NCBI RefSeq assembly: GCF_000173735.1
Contig: NZ_ACCB01000014.1
Coordinates: forward strand, 1 to 64,000
DNA: 64,000 nt
Reading direction: 5' to 3'
From: Yersinia aldovae ATCC 35236
GTDB taxonomy: Bacteria; Pseudomonadota; Gammaproteobacteria; Enterobacterales; Enterobacteriaceae
In this document: positions 34,823 to 44,183 of the stretch, piece by piece
How positions within the stretch are numbered: position 1 is the first letter of the stretch
Layout of the letters: each line of letters opens with the position of its first letter
Notes under the pieces: model-generated
Told to the model about the DNA's origin: nothing
The model's input: only the letters and a program-made list of their open reading frames with translations
Database searches by the model: none
Translations under genes and position numbers: made by a program

Positions 34823-35698
34823 TTACTGCTCCGTGCGGTGCATCTTCAGTGGCTGAGTGATCAGTTGACTGCTTGCTGCTCCCAACCATTTTTCTCTTGC
34901 CTTTACCTTATCTGCTTTGAATTCTTTCAGCGCAGCGGCGAGTGAATTTGCAACATTGTTGGTATAAACATCAGCAGTGGTCGGAGGTAATAGATCGGCA
35001 GGCTCCCGTGACGGCTTACTCTGCCCGGTGGTGACAAACGCGGTTGCACTTGCGGCCACCGGAGGCGCTGGCGGTGGGCTACTCGGCCTCTGTATCTGTC
35101 TGCCCTGCCCGCTAAACTTCTGCCCGGTGGTGACAGGTTCTTTTGCATTTGCCGCTACGGGATCTGCTTTGACGTCACGAGTGACGGCTTTAAACTGCGA
35201 ATTAAGGGGCGGTTTGGGGGCCGGACGGCAGGGTTTCAGCGCTTCGCTCCTCGTATGTACTGGGCTTTTTGGCTTTTCTTCCCCTGTATTTATTCGACTC
35301 CGCTCGAATTGAACCAACGCAGGTGTAAGCGCATTTTTAATGTTAGCAAGGTCAACAGGCTTAACACTACGAAGAAGGTTAGCAAGATCAGTAATGCTAG
35401 GAGCCTTACGATTAACGGCTTCGCTCCCCTTCATTTCTAAGGCTTCGAACTTCATCTTATCAGTAGGTTGCGGTGCTTTACCTTTCGGTTTTGAGGTTTC
35501 CAACCCTCTCTTTGCCGCCTCGAACTTCATCTTATCGGTAGGTTGCGGTGCTTTACCCTTCGATTTTGAGGCTTCGGGTCTTTTTTCCATGGTATTAGAG
35601 GCCTGGGACAAAGCCTGTCCCAACCGAGTTGTTGCATTACCCTGCACCCCAACGGTGTTTAACTTAATTGACTGCAACATACGGCTAAAAATTTTCAT
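34823..35698 (-). CDS. Lys/Pro-rich low-complexity protein, divergent from srfA
   Basis: 291 residues, no recognised family, no signal peptide and no membrane segment. The first 30 residues are basic and amphipathic. KGKAPQPTDKMKFEA occurs twice (47-61 and 72-86). A helical stretch follows (about 100-135), then proline-rich segments (CRPAPKPPLNS at about 157, RPSSPPPAPP at 204-213) and two copies of a V-T-T-G-Q motif (189-193, 222-226). The end (about 250-291) is helical and basic. This composition resembles secreted effectors or linker-type proteins rather than enzymes. It is divergent from srfA across about 277 bp, so co-regulation is plausible. Compare the other proline-rich protein at 16666; overall similarity is only in style. 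Confidence 0.65.
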   Translation of the reverse strand: MKIFSRMLQSIKLNTVGVQGNATTRLGQALSQASNTMEKRPEASKSKGKAPQPTDKMKFEAAKRGLETSKPKGKAPQPTDKMKFEALEMKGSEAVNRKAPSITDLANLLRSVKPVDLANIKNALTPALVQFERSRINTGEEKPKSPVHTRSEALKPCRPAPKPPLNSQFKAVTRDVKADPVAANAKEPVTTGQKFSGQGRQIQRPSSPPPAPPVAASATAFVTTGQSKPSREPADLLPPTTADVYTNNVANSLAAALKEFKADKVKAREKWLGAASSQLITQPLKMHRTEQ

Positions 35699-35975
35699 TT
35701 ATCGTATTCCTACTTATTATTCCTGCGATAAGGTAAGCCGCAGACTTATTCAGGTCTTTCATAAAGTGACTATTGGCCTGGCCCCCACCGTTATTAATGC
35801 CTTTTATTGTGCATTCCCTCTTTTGCACCATGCGCTTATCGGCCGCCGCGTTCAAAACAACGGGGCATTTTGCCCTTTATTCCACCGTTTGATTCCTGCT
35901 TTTGGCCCTAAAGTAGTTGTTGTCGCAGACAACATATTTTTCTGCCTTGGGCATCATTACAAAGGTCTTTTTTGC
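35699..35975. promoter_or_regulatory. Divergent promoter region of srfABC and the proline-rich gene
   Basis: A frame is open through this region in phase with srfA, but it also crosses the opposing gene, so I take it as non-coding. Promoters for both directions must lie here. I did not identify a definite operator. Confidence 0.45.
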
Positions 35976-37313
35976 GTGGCAAAATCATTTTTACGCAGTG
36001 GCAGTTTGGACGATATTCTGGCGTTAGGTGAGAACGGGCAACCGGTTTATGCCTCCGCATCTCAGATAAGAGAAGCGCTACGTCTTAAAAAACAGCAGCA
36101 TATCGCTGACTGTCTGGCTATTCCTCAGCTTAATGAACAATGCGATCGCATTGATTGGTATGCGCCGATTGACGGGAATGTTACCTCCTGGCTGGCAGCC
36201 AGTAGCACCGAGCGCAAAGCGGCAATCAAACAATTGTCGGTGTGCCTGTCGAGTGTCAACGAATTGTGCCAGCGGGCGCAACAATCCGAAAAAGCCGCCC
36301 AGCGGTTATTCGGTGTTTTGTTAGCCAAAACCCTGCAATTCCCTGATCAAAATCACGTTTATCTGGTTGCGGGCAAGCCGGTGATCACCTGTTGGGGGTT
36401 TGTCAGCCAAGATAAAAAAATGCGTCCCGATCCGCTCGATTGCTTACGTCTGACCACTGAACCCCTTGAACCTGCGGTTATGACAGCAGAAACCGCGATG
36501 GCGGCGAAAATCACGGCCCCCCCTGTGACTAACGCCGCCCCAATGACCCCGCCGGTGACCACTGAAACACCACCGGCACCCGTGCTTCCTCCTGAATTGC
36601 CCAACCCGACCCCACCCGCCAAGCCCCGCGCGCGCTGGCAGCGTATCCGTTGGGCATTACCGGTTCTGGCATTGGTGGTGGCGCTGATAGTGCAATTCAG
36701 TGGCGGGATGCCCGCAACACCGATTGCGGCCAAGCCCGTCGTTGCAGAGCCAAGAGACATCATTGCACAACCTAAAGTTGTCGCGCCGGTGGCCATTGAG
36801 CCAGTCACTAAGCCTCTTATTACGCCGCAACTCCCGTTGAGTCAGGCCACCGTTGCCCTGCCATTAGAAAGTGCTGCGACACCAACCGAACCGGTTGCAG
36901 CAATCAGCCCACCGTCCAGCGTTGTGAGCAAAAATGCGCTGATCCTCCCTGCGGAGGCGGTCAAAATTGGCTCAACGACGTTCCTTAACGGTAACTGGCG
37001 TGTTAGCCCGGATATCAAACCGTCGCACACCGGTAAGGCACCGAGCTTGAAATATCAGCTCAAAAATGGCAAAGGCACGGTAAGAATCACCCACGGCGAT
37101 AATGTTACCTGCCGCGCCAATGTCACCGCAGGGCTGATGAAATCAGGCAATTTGGTGATTAATAGCCGCTATAGAGCGCAATGCAGTGATGGTTCGAAAT
37201 ATCAAATACCGGAGATAGTCTGTAAGCAAGGTGTTGAGGGCATTGCTGATTGCAAAGGTCGCTATGATGCCAATACCACCCTTTCTATGATGATGAAGCG
37301 TGAGAGTAAATAA
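35976..37313 (+). CDS. srfA: SrfA family protein (virulence-associated)
   Basis: 445 residues from GTG at 35976 (MAKSFLRSGSLDDILALG), with AAAGG upstream; this start matches other SrfA proteins. Layout: cytoplasmic helical domain (about 1-160), Pro/Thr/Ala-rich linker (about 165-220), one membrane helix (about 223-245, WALPVLALVVALIVQF), another low-complexity linker, and a C-terminal periplasmic beta-rich domain with four Cys (TCRANVTAG, AQCSDGSKY, EIVCKQG, DCKGRYD). First gene of srfABC, named in Salmonella as SsrB-regulated factors; a toxin role has been reported for Xenorhabdus (from memory). Mechanism unknown. Confidence 0.87.
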   Translation: MAKSFLRSGSLDDILALGENGQPVYASASQIREALRLKKQQHIADCLAIPQLNEQCDRIDWYAPIDGNVTSWLAASSTERKAAIKQLSVCLSSVNELCQRAQQSEKAAQRLFGVLLAKTLQFPDQNHVYLVAGKPVITCWGFVSQDKKMRPDPLDCLRLTTEPLEPAVMTAETAMAAKITAPPVTNAAPMTPPVTTETPPAPVLPPELPNPTPPAKPRARWQRIRWALPVLALVVALIVQFSGGMPATPIAAKPVVAEPRDIIAQPKVVAPVAIEPVTKPLITPQLPLSQATVALPLESAATPTEPVAAISPPSSVVSKNALILPAEAVKIGSTTFLNGNWRVSPDIKPSHTGKAPSLKYQLKNGKGTVRITHGDNVTCRANVTAGLMKSGNLVINSRYRAQCSDGSKYQIPEIVCKQGVEGIADCKGRYDANTTLSMMMKRESK

Positions 37314-37317
37314 CACT

Positions 37318-40305
37318 ATGCTGGCAACGATCACGGATTATAAACAGAAAATTACGCTCATTCAAAACAGCGGTATTCAGTTTTTGGACTTTGCTTTAAC
37401 ACCTGAGACCGATAGCGAACTGCCCAACAAATTTGTCAGAAAAAGTGCTAATGGCCCGTTGCTACGCCTGAATTATCACTCACATAATGGCAAATACTCG
37501 CTGATGGTTCCGGGGGCTGCCCCTGAAATTGTTAAACCCGAGTTTAGCTTCCCGCTGGAACAATCACTCAAGCTACTGAATAAGATCTGGTTGCCACTGC
37601 CGTTCCTGCGTTTTAGTCCCCCGCGCGCCTTTGTCAGCGGGCCAGATAATTGGGCCAGAGTGCAAATATTGCAGTTGGATACGCCGGATCAAGATGGCAA
37701 TACCCTGCGCGTCACGCTTGCTTTTGATACTAAAGTCTATCCGGAAGGCCACGCCTGCGAGAATCTGGCACCGAATGAGAACGATATCAAAACGGGCCTC
37801 AGTTTTGCCTTGGCTTACCACAATGAGGAAATTGCCGAATTCCTCGATCTCACCTGGGTTGACGGCTGGTTACGTGAAGTCTTTACCCAGCAAGCGTCAC
37901 AACAAGAAGAGCGCAGCGCGCGCCATATTACGGTGTCGCTGCGTGAGTTTGAGTATCAGGCCCACTATTTGAACTTACTGGAATTACTGGGCCGTCAACT
38001 GGCTATACCGGAAATCAAACTCAATACCAGCACCTTGCAAGAGCCGGCGGTGAATGTTGACCTGATTCTGGACGTGGGTAACTCCCATACCTGTGGCATT
38101 TTGGTGGAAGATCATGTTGATGAAAGTCATGGGTTGAAACAGAGCTATGAATTACAAATCCGTGATTTAAGTGAGCCTCACTCGCTGTATAACGAATTAT
38201 TTGAAAGCCGCGTTGAATTCGCACCGGCAAGATTCGGTAAACCCAACTTTTCAGTCGAAAGTGGCCGCGATGACGCCTTTATCTGGCCCACCATTACCCG
38301 CGTTGGCCGGGAAGCCAGCCGTATGGCTTTACAGCGAGTAGGAACCGAGGGTTCTAGCGGTATTTCCAGTCCACGGCGTTATTTGTGGGATGAAGAAACT
38401 TATGCTGCCGGTTGGCGTTTCAATAACACGCCAAGCGACTCATCCCACGAAACACCGGCAACGGCTCTGCCGCTGACCCACTTGCTCAACGATGACGGGC
38501 AGCCGCTATATAACTTACCGGCGGATGAGCGCTTACCGGTTTTCTCACCCCACTATAGCCGCAGCGCAGTGATGGCGTTAATGCTGGCGGAATTACTGTC
38601 ACAGGCGCTAATGCAAATTAACAGCGCGGCGCAGCGGATGAAAATGACCCATGTTAATGCGCCCCGCCAATTACGTTCCATTATTCTTACCCTGCCCTCA
38701 GCGATGCCAAAACCAGAGCGTGAAATTTTCCGTCGCCGGATGCATGAGGCTATCGCCCTGGTGTGGAAAGCGATGGGATGGCACCCCGCCGATGAGAATT
38801 TTGCCACAGAGCACGACTGGGCGAAGAGCCAAGTCCCAGTGCCTGACGTGCAGATGGAATGGGATGAAGCCACCTGTGGTCAGATGGTTTACCTGTATAA
38901 CGAAACACAAGTTAATTTCGGGGGGCGCACTGCCGCCTTCTTCGCCAGTATGGCAAGGCCGGATAAGCAGTTGGCGGCAGATGAAATCGCAGGGAAAACC
39001 TTGCGTATCGCCTCAATTGATATTGGTGGGGGCACCACGGATCTGGCGGTGACACAGTACTGGCTGGACGATGGCCTGGGTAATAACGTCAAAATTAGCC
39101 CACGCCTGCTGTTCCGTGAAGGATTCAAAGTTGCCGGGGATGATATTTTGCTTGATGTCATCCAGCTCTACATTCTGCCAGCATTACAGGTCATGCTGAA
39201 AAAAGCCGGGGTGGCTAACGTAGATGGGCTAATGGATAAGCTCTTTGGTAATGAAGGCCGGATGGATGGGCAATCGACACTGCGCCAGCAAGCGACGCTG
39301 CAAATTTTCATGCCGGTTGGCCGGTCAATACTGGAAGCCTATGAACGTTTTGACCCGCTGGATACCGCCGCTGAGATTGACGCCAACGTCGGTGAACTGC
39401 TGACACAGCGGCCGACAGATAACGTATTGGAATACATCAACAGTGAAGTCCAGCGGGAATTGCCGGCCGATGCCGCTCTATTTGATATCTTGCATGTGCC
39501 GTTAGTGGTGAAATTGAGCAAATTGCACGCTGAGTTTTTATCTAACCGCATGAGTATTACGCAAAACCTGCGTTCTCTGTCTGAAGTGGTGTCGCTGTAT
39601 GCTTGCGATGTGTTGCTACTCACTGGCCGCCCGTCACGCTTCCCCGGTATTCAAGCGCTATTCCGCCATCTGCAACCGTTACCTAACAACCGCATTTTAT
39701 CGCTGGATGGCTACCACACTAATGATTGGTATCCATTTAATAAAAATGGCCGCATTGATAACCCTAAATCCACCGCCGCAGTGGGGGCCATGTTGTGTTT
39801 GCTGTCGTTAGATTTACGGCTGCCAGGTTTCTACTTTAAAGCGGGTGATTTCCAACCTTATTCAACCATTCGCTACCTGGGGATGCTGGACAGCAGTCAG
39901 GCCCTGACTGAAGATAATGTCTACTACCGTGAAATTGATCTGGATAGCCCGCATTTTAGCTTACCTTCCGCCCCCGATTTCCAAGTCCGTGGTTCTCTGT
40001 GCCTGGGATTCCGTCAGCTTGATAATGAGCGCTGGCCTGCCTCGCCACTTTATACCTTGTCGATTGTCGATCAAGAACTGGCGCGTAAAGTTGCCGGTGA
40101 CAGCGTCTTGCAGGTCAAATTGCAATTGACAAAAGAAGATAAGCTATCGATTGGCCCAGAACGTTTTGAGATAGCCGATGCCGTATTACAAGATGGCAGC
40201 CGCGTCCCCTCGCATCACTTGCGCCTCAAATTAAACACATTAGCCAGCAATGGCTCAGGATCAACCCATTATTGGATTGATAGTGGGAGCGTATTTAGAA
40301 AATGA
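37318..40305 (+). CDS. srfB: SrfB, actin/Hsp70-fold ATPase-like virulence factor
   Basis: 995 residues from ATG at 37318, 4 bp after the srfA stop; a GTG at 37300 overlapping srfA is an alternative. After a 240-residue N-terminal domain, LILDVGNSHTCGI (about 250-262) matches the phosphate-1 loop of the actin/Hsp70 superfamily, and IASIDIGGGTTDLAVTQY (about 565-582) matches phosphate-2. GGGTTD strongly suggests ATP binding. No signal peptide or membrane helix, so cytoplasmic. It overlaps srfC by 4 bp, consistent with translational coupling. Confidence 0.9.
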   Translation: MLATITDYKQKITLIQNSGIQFLDFALTPETDSELPNKFVRKSANGPLLRLNYHSHNGKYSLMVPGAAPEIVKPEFSFPLEQSLKLLNKIWLPLPFLRFSPPRAFVSGPDNWARVQILQLDTPDQDGNTLRVTLAFDTKVYPEGHACENLAPNENDIKTGLSFALAYHNEEIAEFLDLTWVDGWLREVFTQQASQQEERSARHITVSLREFEYQAHYLNLLELLGRQLAIPEIKLNTSTLQEPAVNVDLILDVGNSHTCGILVEDHVDESHGLKQSYELQIRDLSEPHSLYNELFESRVEFAPARFGKPNFSVESGRDDAFIWPTITRVGREASRMALQRVGTEGSSGISSPRRYLWDEETYAAGWRFNNTPSDSSHETPATALPLTHLLNDDGQPLYNLPADERLPVFSPHYSRSAVMALMLAELLSQALMQINSAAQRMKMTHVNAPRQLRSIILTLPSAMPKPEREIFRRRMHEAIALVWKAMGWHPADENFATEHDWAKSQVPVPDVQMEWDEATCGQMVYLYNETQVNFGGRTAAFFASMARPDKQLAADEIAGKTLRIASIDIGGGTTDLAVTQYWLDDGLGNNVKISPRLLFREGFKVAGDDILLDVIQLYILPALQVMLKKAGVANVDGLMDKLFGNEGRMDGQSTLRQQATLQIFMPVGRSILEAYERFDPLDTAAEIDANVGELLTQRPTDNVLEYINSEVQRELPADAALFDILHVPLVVKLSKLHAEFLSNRMSITQNLRSLSEVVSLYACDVLLLTGRPSRFPGIQALFRHLQPLPNNRILSLDGYHTNDWYPFNKNGRIDNPKSTAAVGAMLCLLSLDLRLPGFYFKAGDFQPYSTIRYLGMLDSSQALTEDNVYYREIDLDSPHFSLPSAPDFQVRGSLCLGFRQLDNERWPASPLYTLSIVDQELARKVAGDSVLQVKLQLTKEDKLSIGPERFEIADAVLQDGSRVPSHHLRLKLNTLASNGSGSTHYWIDSGSVFRK

Positions 40306-42757
40306 AATCGTTAACCAACCAACAACTCCACAGCCAGCTTCAGCAGGTGACTCAAGGCATTGATCAAGCTATTGACTGGATTAGCACGGTGCGTCGACAC
40401 GCTGCGCGTCTGGATATTGAAGCCGATCATCTGACGATTAAACTGCGCCGAGTCGCTAACAAAGCCCGCCATCTGGCGCAGACATCGCGTAATGCGATGA
40501 CGATAGGTTTTTTCGGGCACTCCAGTGCGGGAAGAAAATACCTGATCTCAGCGTTGATTGCCGATGAGCGTGGTCAGGTAGCAACCCGCCTTGGCGGTAA
40601 AACACTGGACTTCTGGCAGCAAATCAAACCCGACTATCAGGCCAGTGGTTTAGTCACCCGCTTTAGCCATCACGCGGTAATCACCGATGAGGCTTATCCG
40701 GTGCGGCTTTCTCTGCTGAGTGAACAGGATATCGCCAGAATTATGGCGACGGCTTTCTTGTTGGATGGCCATCAGGAAAAAGCAGGTCATGCGCTGGATG
40801 AACAATATATAACGGATCATCTCCAACAGTTGGCAATGCACCGGCAACCCGTGGCAGTGGCCGGTATCAACAATGACGATGTGATTGCGCTTTGGGATTC
40901 GCTGCTGCGCCATGATGCTTTGCGCCAAAAGACGTTGGAAACCCATTTCTGGCCAGCCGCCGTCGCGTTGGCTCCTTACCTTAGCATTGATGATCGCGCG
41001 CGACTGTTTGCCTTACTGTGGGGGAAAGTGAGGAATTAACCGCGGCTTACCGCCATTTTGCTTACACCTTGCAGCACCTTGGTCATGTACAGCAAGTCCT
41101 GGCCCCGCTGGGTGTATTGGTGGATGACACCCTATTACCCGCCAATGGCATCATGAATGTTGCGACACTCAGCGACCTAAATACCCCCGCCGATGTCCAG
41201 ATTCAGGTACGCCCTTGTACAGAGAGCAATGCCAGCGAATCGGTGACGTTGTCACTCGCCGAGCTTACCTTGTTGACGGTCGAATTAACTATTCCATTAC
41301 AAATGCCGGCACAGGAAAAGGGGTTTGAAACTGTCGATCTACTGGATTTCCCCAATTTTAGTGAGAAAAGTGACCTACCGCCTCACGCTGAAGATGATTG
41401 CTATCCGTTGGCGAATCGGCTTTCGCGGGCTAAGAACACCTATTTACTGGAACGCTACACCGATAAACAGCAGATCAATTTGTTATTAGTCTGTCAGGCA
41501 GTAAGCCTGCGAAATGAAGTAAAACACATGGGTAAGGCATTGGATTATTGGGTTAAAGAGACTCAGGGCGAGAATACTCAAGTTCGATCGCGCCGTAATC
41601 CGGGCCTGATTTGGGTGCTAACACCTTTTGACCAACGCATTGTAGCGGAGAAACAGCCGCCTATTTTCGTCGCAAAAGACAAAAATTACGATGAAGCGGT
41701 ACAGCGCTCAGTCGGTAACCCCGGTGACAGTTGGGGCACCATGCTGGCAGTTGATCAACGTGGCGTTGAACGGATGATCGCTTATCTGTCGAAAGAAATT
41801 CACCGTGGTATCAAAGCTGAACGCATCAGCGAGCAACTGCAAGAGCTGCAACGGGAATTGGTTGATAACCTGTTGCTGGGCTGGCATCAACCGACGTTTA
41901 ATGAAGCACAACACAAGCGACGTATAGCAGAAATTTTGCTCAAAACATTGCAAACCCGAACCGGGGTTCACGGCGAATTGCTGGAGAGATTACTTCCCTC
42001 ACGCGAAGAGTTACGCCACCTGTACTTATTTGCCGGCCAGCGACAGCAACAGGTTGGCTCAAATGAACCGCGCAAGCCTCAAATTAACACCGAGCCTTTC
42101 AGTATTGGCATTGATATTGACTTGTTTAGCGACTCGCCCGTGTCGATAGATCCGCTGACTCCCCCGGCTCCGGCGGCGAGTGACGATTATGAAATGGAAT
42201 ACGCCACCCGCGTGCAACGCTACTGGATAAATCACCTGCGTCAACTGCCCGATAACGGCCCATTGGTTGAATTACTTGGTGTCACTAAGCCCACAATTGA
42301 ATTATTAGTGTCTGAACTTATCACCGCCAGTATTCGGCTGGATGTTGCTGGCAGTTTGGTCAACATACTGGCCGATAACGAACAAGTTGGCTTGCATCGC
42401 GAAATGAAAGCAGACCGTCAGGTGTCGCGCGTTCTGGCGGTATTGGGCGATTTTGTTGCCTGGTTAGGTTTTTTACACGTCAGTGAAAACCAGCGGCCCG
42501 AGAGCCGCATCAACCGGGGTTATAAAATATTTGCTCATCCCCCTCAATCGGCATCATCGTTAAGCGCCTCACTCCGTTTAACTAAATTATCATTAGCACC
42601 GACCAATAATACCGCCTTTTATATTTATGACTGGCTGGTTGGCTTGGGTGAAATGATTACTCAAAATGAAGGGCATTGCGCAGGAAACGAAATCAGTGAA
42701 TTGCATCGCCAGCAGTTGGCCGCAATAGTTGTATTGCTTCAACCTAAAGCCGAATAA
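40302..42757 (+). pseudogene. srfC: SrfC, dynamin-like virulence factor, frameshifted
   Basis: Starts inside the end of srfB (ATGA overlap). The first frame (to 41039) holds a helical N-terminus and a degenerate P-loop at residues 72-80, GHSSAGRKY, where GxxxxGK[ST] would be expected. It stops after LFALLWGKVRN. A second frame from about 41018 continues ESEELTAAYRHFAYTL to 42757. Adding one G to the G5 run at 41020-41024 restores a single 818-residue SrfC (LLWGESEEL), the normal length. Family members look like GTPases with long helical regions. Loss of SrfC, a sequence error, or an unusual -1 shift are the options; error or loss is most likely. Confidence 0.83.
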
Positions 42758-42773
42758 TAAAACTCAGTAAAAC

Positions 42774-42808
42774 AGGCCATCGCGGTCAGCGGCTGACTAC
42801 GATGGCCT
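42774..42808. terminator. Hairpin between srfC and the DUF1460 gene
   Basis: AGGCCATCG and CGATGGCCT form a 9-bp stem. The minus strand continues into TGTTTTACTG, so it suits the DUF1460 gene, and it may also end the srf transcript. Confidence 0.75.
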
Positions 42809-42817
42809 AAGTTTCGG

Positions 42818-43612
42818 CTATAAGGCTCGCAGGACAATAATACCCGGCGTTTTTTTCACATATTCCATGAAAGGTGAGTCAACAACCTTGTTATTACCTT
42901 TCAGCGAAGATGCATTTCGCAGCATTGGCCCGTTGTTGGTCATGATAAATATGCCGGTATGTGTGACATCCAACCCTTGAATTGAGGTATAGATACCGAT
43001 GTAATCACCGGATCTCAACTGGCTGATTACCGTGTCATCGATAAACTCAGGGGGTATAAACGTTACATTCCGTGGGGTAACACCCAGTGAAGGAATAAAC
43101 TCCCCACCCGCTTTTTTCTGATTCAGATGCTTCATTATCGTGACCGCATGAGGGCTAATTTGTGCAGTAACATCTTGCGCGTTTAACGGTTCTCTATTGG
43201 CCCAATCGGTAAAGAAGTGCTTGCGATGTAGATAATTTACATTGCTATCAATATAGCGTGTTCGAATCACCTGTTGAATAAAGTCAGATTTAGCGGTGGT
43301 TTTACGCAATGCTTCAACATAATCAAGGTAGGTAAAACAGTCTAACCCTCTGAAGTCTATCACTAACTTTTCGGGTTCAGTGTTTGAACCAACTAACCTG
43401 TTAGCTTCATAAGGCGTTCCTAAAAATTCGGCTGAAATCTGTGTGATCGCGTCTCCGGCACTGCGGTTATGCGCTGTTTTTGCCTGTGTTTCAATAATGC
43501 TATTAATGCGACTGGATGTGTAGTTATCGATATCGACTATTTCGTGCGGGTTATTTTTCGCACCGCACCCCACTAAAGCAATAACAAAAATCCAAGGTAA
43601 CAATTTATGCAT
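42818..43612 (-). CDS. DUF1460 lipoprotein, putative N-acetylmuramoyl-L-alanine amidase-like
   Basis: 264 residues. A lipoprotein signal (LLPWIFVIALVGCGAKN, lipobox VGC with Cys17) places it on a membrane facing the periplasm. DUF1460 spans about 50-264, a NlpC/P60-like papain fold. The likely catalytic Cys is in VIDFRGLDCFTYLDYVEA and the His in GLDVTHTGIFIM. Related proteins cleave between MurNAc and L-Ala in cell-wall peptides. Monocistronic, convergent with srfC. Confidence 0.85.
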   Translation of the reverse strand: MHKLLPWIFVIALVGCGAKNNPHEIVDIDNYTSSRINSIIETQAKTAHNRSAGDAITQISAEFLGTPYEANRLVGSNTEPEKLVIDFRGLDCFTYLDYVEALRKTTAKSDFIQQVIRTRYIDSNVNYLHRKHFFTDWANREPLNAQDVTAQISPHAVTIMKHLNQKKAGGEFIPSLGVTPRNVTFIPPEFIDDTVISQLRSGDYIGIYTSIQGLDVTHTGIFIMTNNGPMLRNASSLKGNNKVVDSPFMEYVKKTPGIIVLRAL

Positions 43613-43959
43613 AAGTCCCTTCTAATGCTTTATCAAGCAGTTTCCATTCACGTCAAGGATTGATACTTTACTGTTTGGCTTTTAAACAAAGTGTCAACAA
43701 AACGTTACCTCTTGGATTTTCAATGAGTTTTGTTTTTACCCTCACCCATTTGTCTATTTTTGCCAGTGTGGCGTTAAAGCCGCAAAAATTAAAAAATATC
43801 ATTAATATACAATGTATTATTTGTTTCTGATTAAAGCGGCAATACCCTATTGTGTCGATAACTCTGTGATCAACTTTGGATTTTTGCATTCTGCCTAATC
43901 TATACGCTTGTGCCTTTGGGCTAATCGTGTTTATCTTTCAAGGCTTATTACACTACTTG
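43613..43959. other. Intergenic region upstream of the ilvBN leader
   Basis: About 345 bp with no gene I can support; a 73-codon minus-strand frame here lacks coding character. It must contain the ivbL-ilvBN promoter. No convincing CRP site was found, though CRP activates ilvBN in E. coli. Confidence 0.5.
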
Positions 43960-44076
43960 ATGAGATACCCCGTGAACTATTCCACTGCTAATTTCGCCCT
44001 ACTACAAAACACTGCGCATGTTGACGCAGTCGTAGTCGTGCGCGTCCTAGTGGTGGTGGTCGGCAGCGCGCCGTAA
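43960..44076 (+). CDS. ivbL: ilvBN operon leader peptide
   Basis: 38-codon leader with a run of regulatory codons, DAVVVVRVLVVVVGSAP, equivalent to the E. coli IvbL VVVVRVVVVVGNAP. Stalling at Val/Leu codons when charged tRNAs are short prevents formation of the downstream terminator. The start is ATG at 43960, or possibly the GTG at 43972; neither has a strong Shine-Dalgarno. The stop lies 27 bp before the terminator stem. Confidence 0.93.
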   Translation: MRYPVNYSTANFALLQNTAHVDAVVVVRVLVVVVGSAP

Positions 44077-44102
44077 CGGGTAACGAATCCAGAAAGATTC
44101 CC

Positions 44103-44140
44103 AAACCCCGCCGGCGCGAGCCGAGCGGGGTTTCTTTTTT
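44103..44140 (+). terminator. ilvBN attenuator terminator
   Basis: AAACCCCG and CGGGGTTT form the stem, enclosing a GC-rich loop, followed by TTTCTTTTTT. It lies between ivbL and ilvB and is the transcription attenuator. Confidence 0.93.
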
Positions 44141-44183
44141 GCCCCACTCTGTTAGCGCACCGGCCCTGATGAAGGATATAACA

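Noticed and set aside
35340-35975. N-terminal extension of srfA through the upstream region
   Set aside because: The open frame runs antisense across the proline-rich gene, and SrfA homologues start at MAKSFLRSG.
40302-42757. Programmed -1 frameshift in srfC at TGG GGG AAA
   Set aside because: The site does not fit X XXY YYZ because the A-site tRNA would mispair, and no stimulatory element is obvious. A missing G is simpler.
43668-43889. 73-aa minus-strand ORF upstream of ivbL
   Set aside because: No ribosome site, AT-rich, no recognisable domain; lies in a promoter region.
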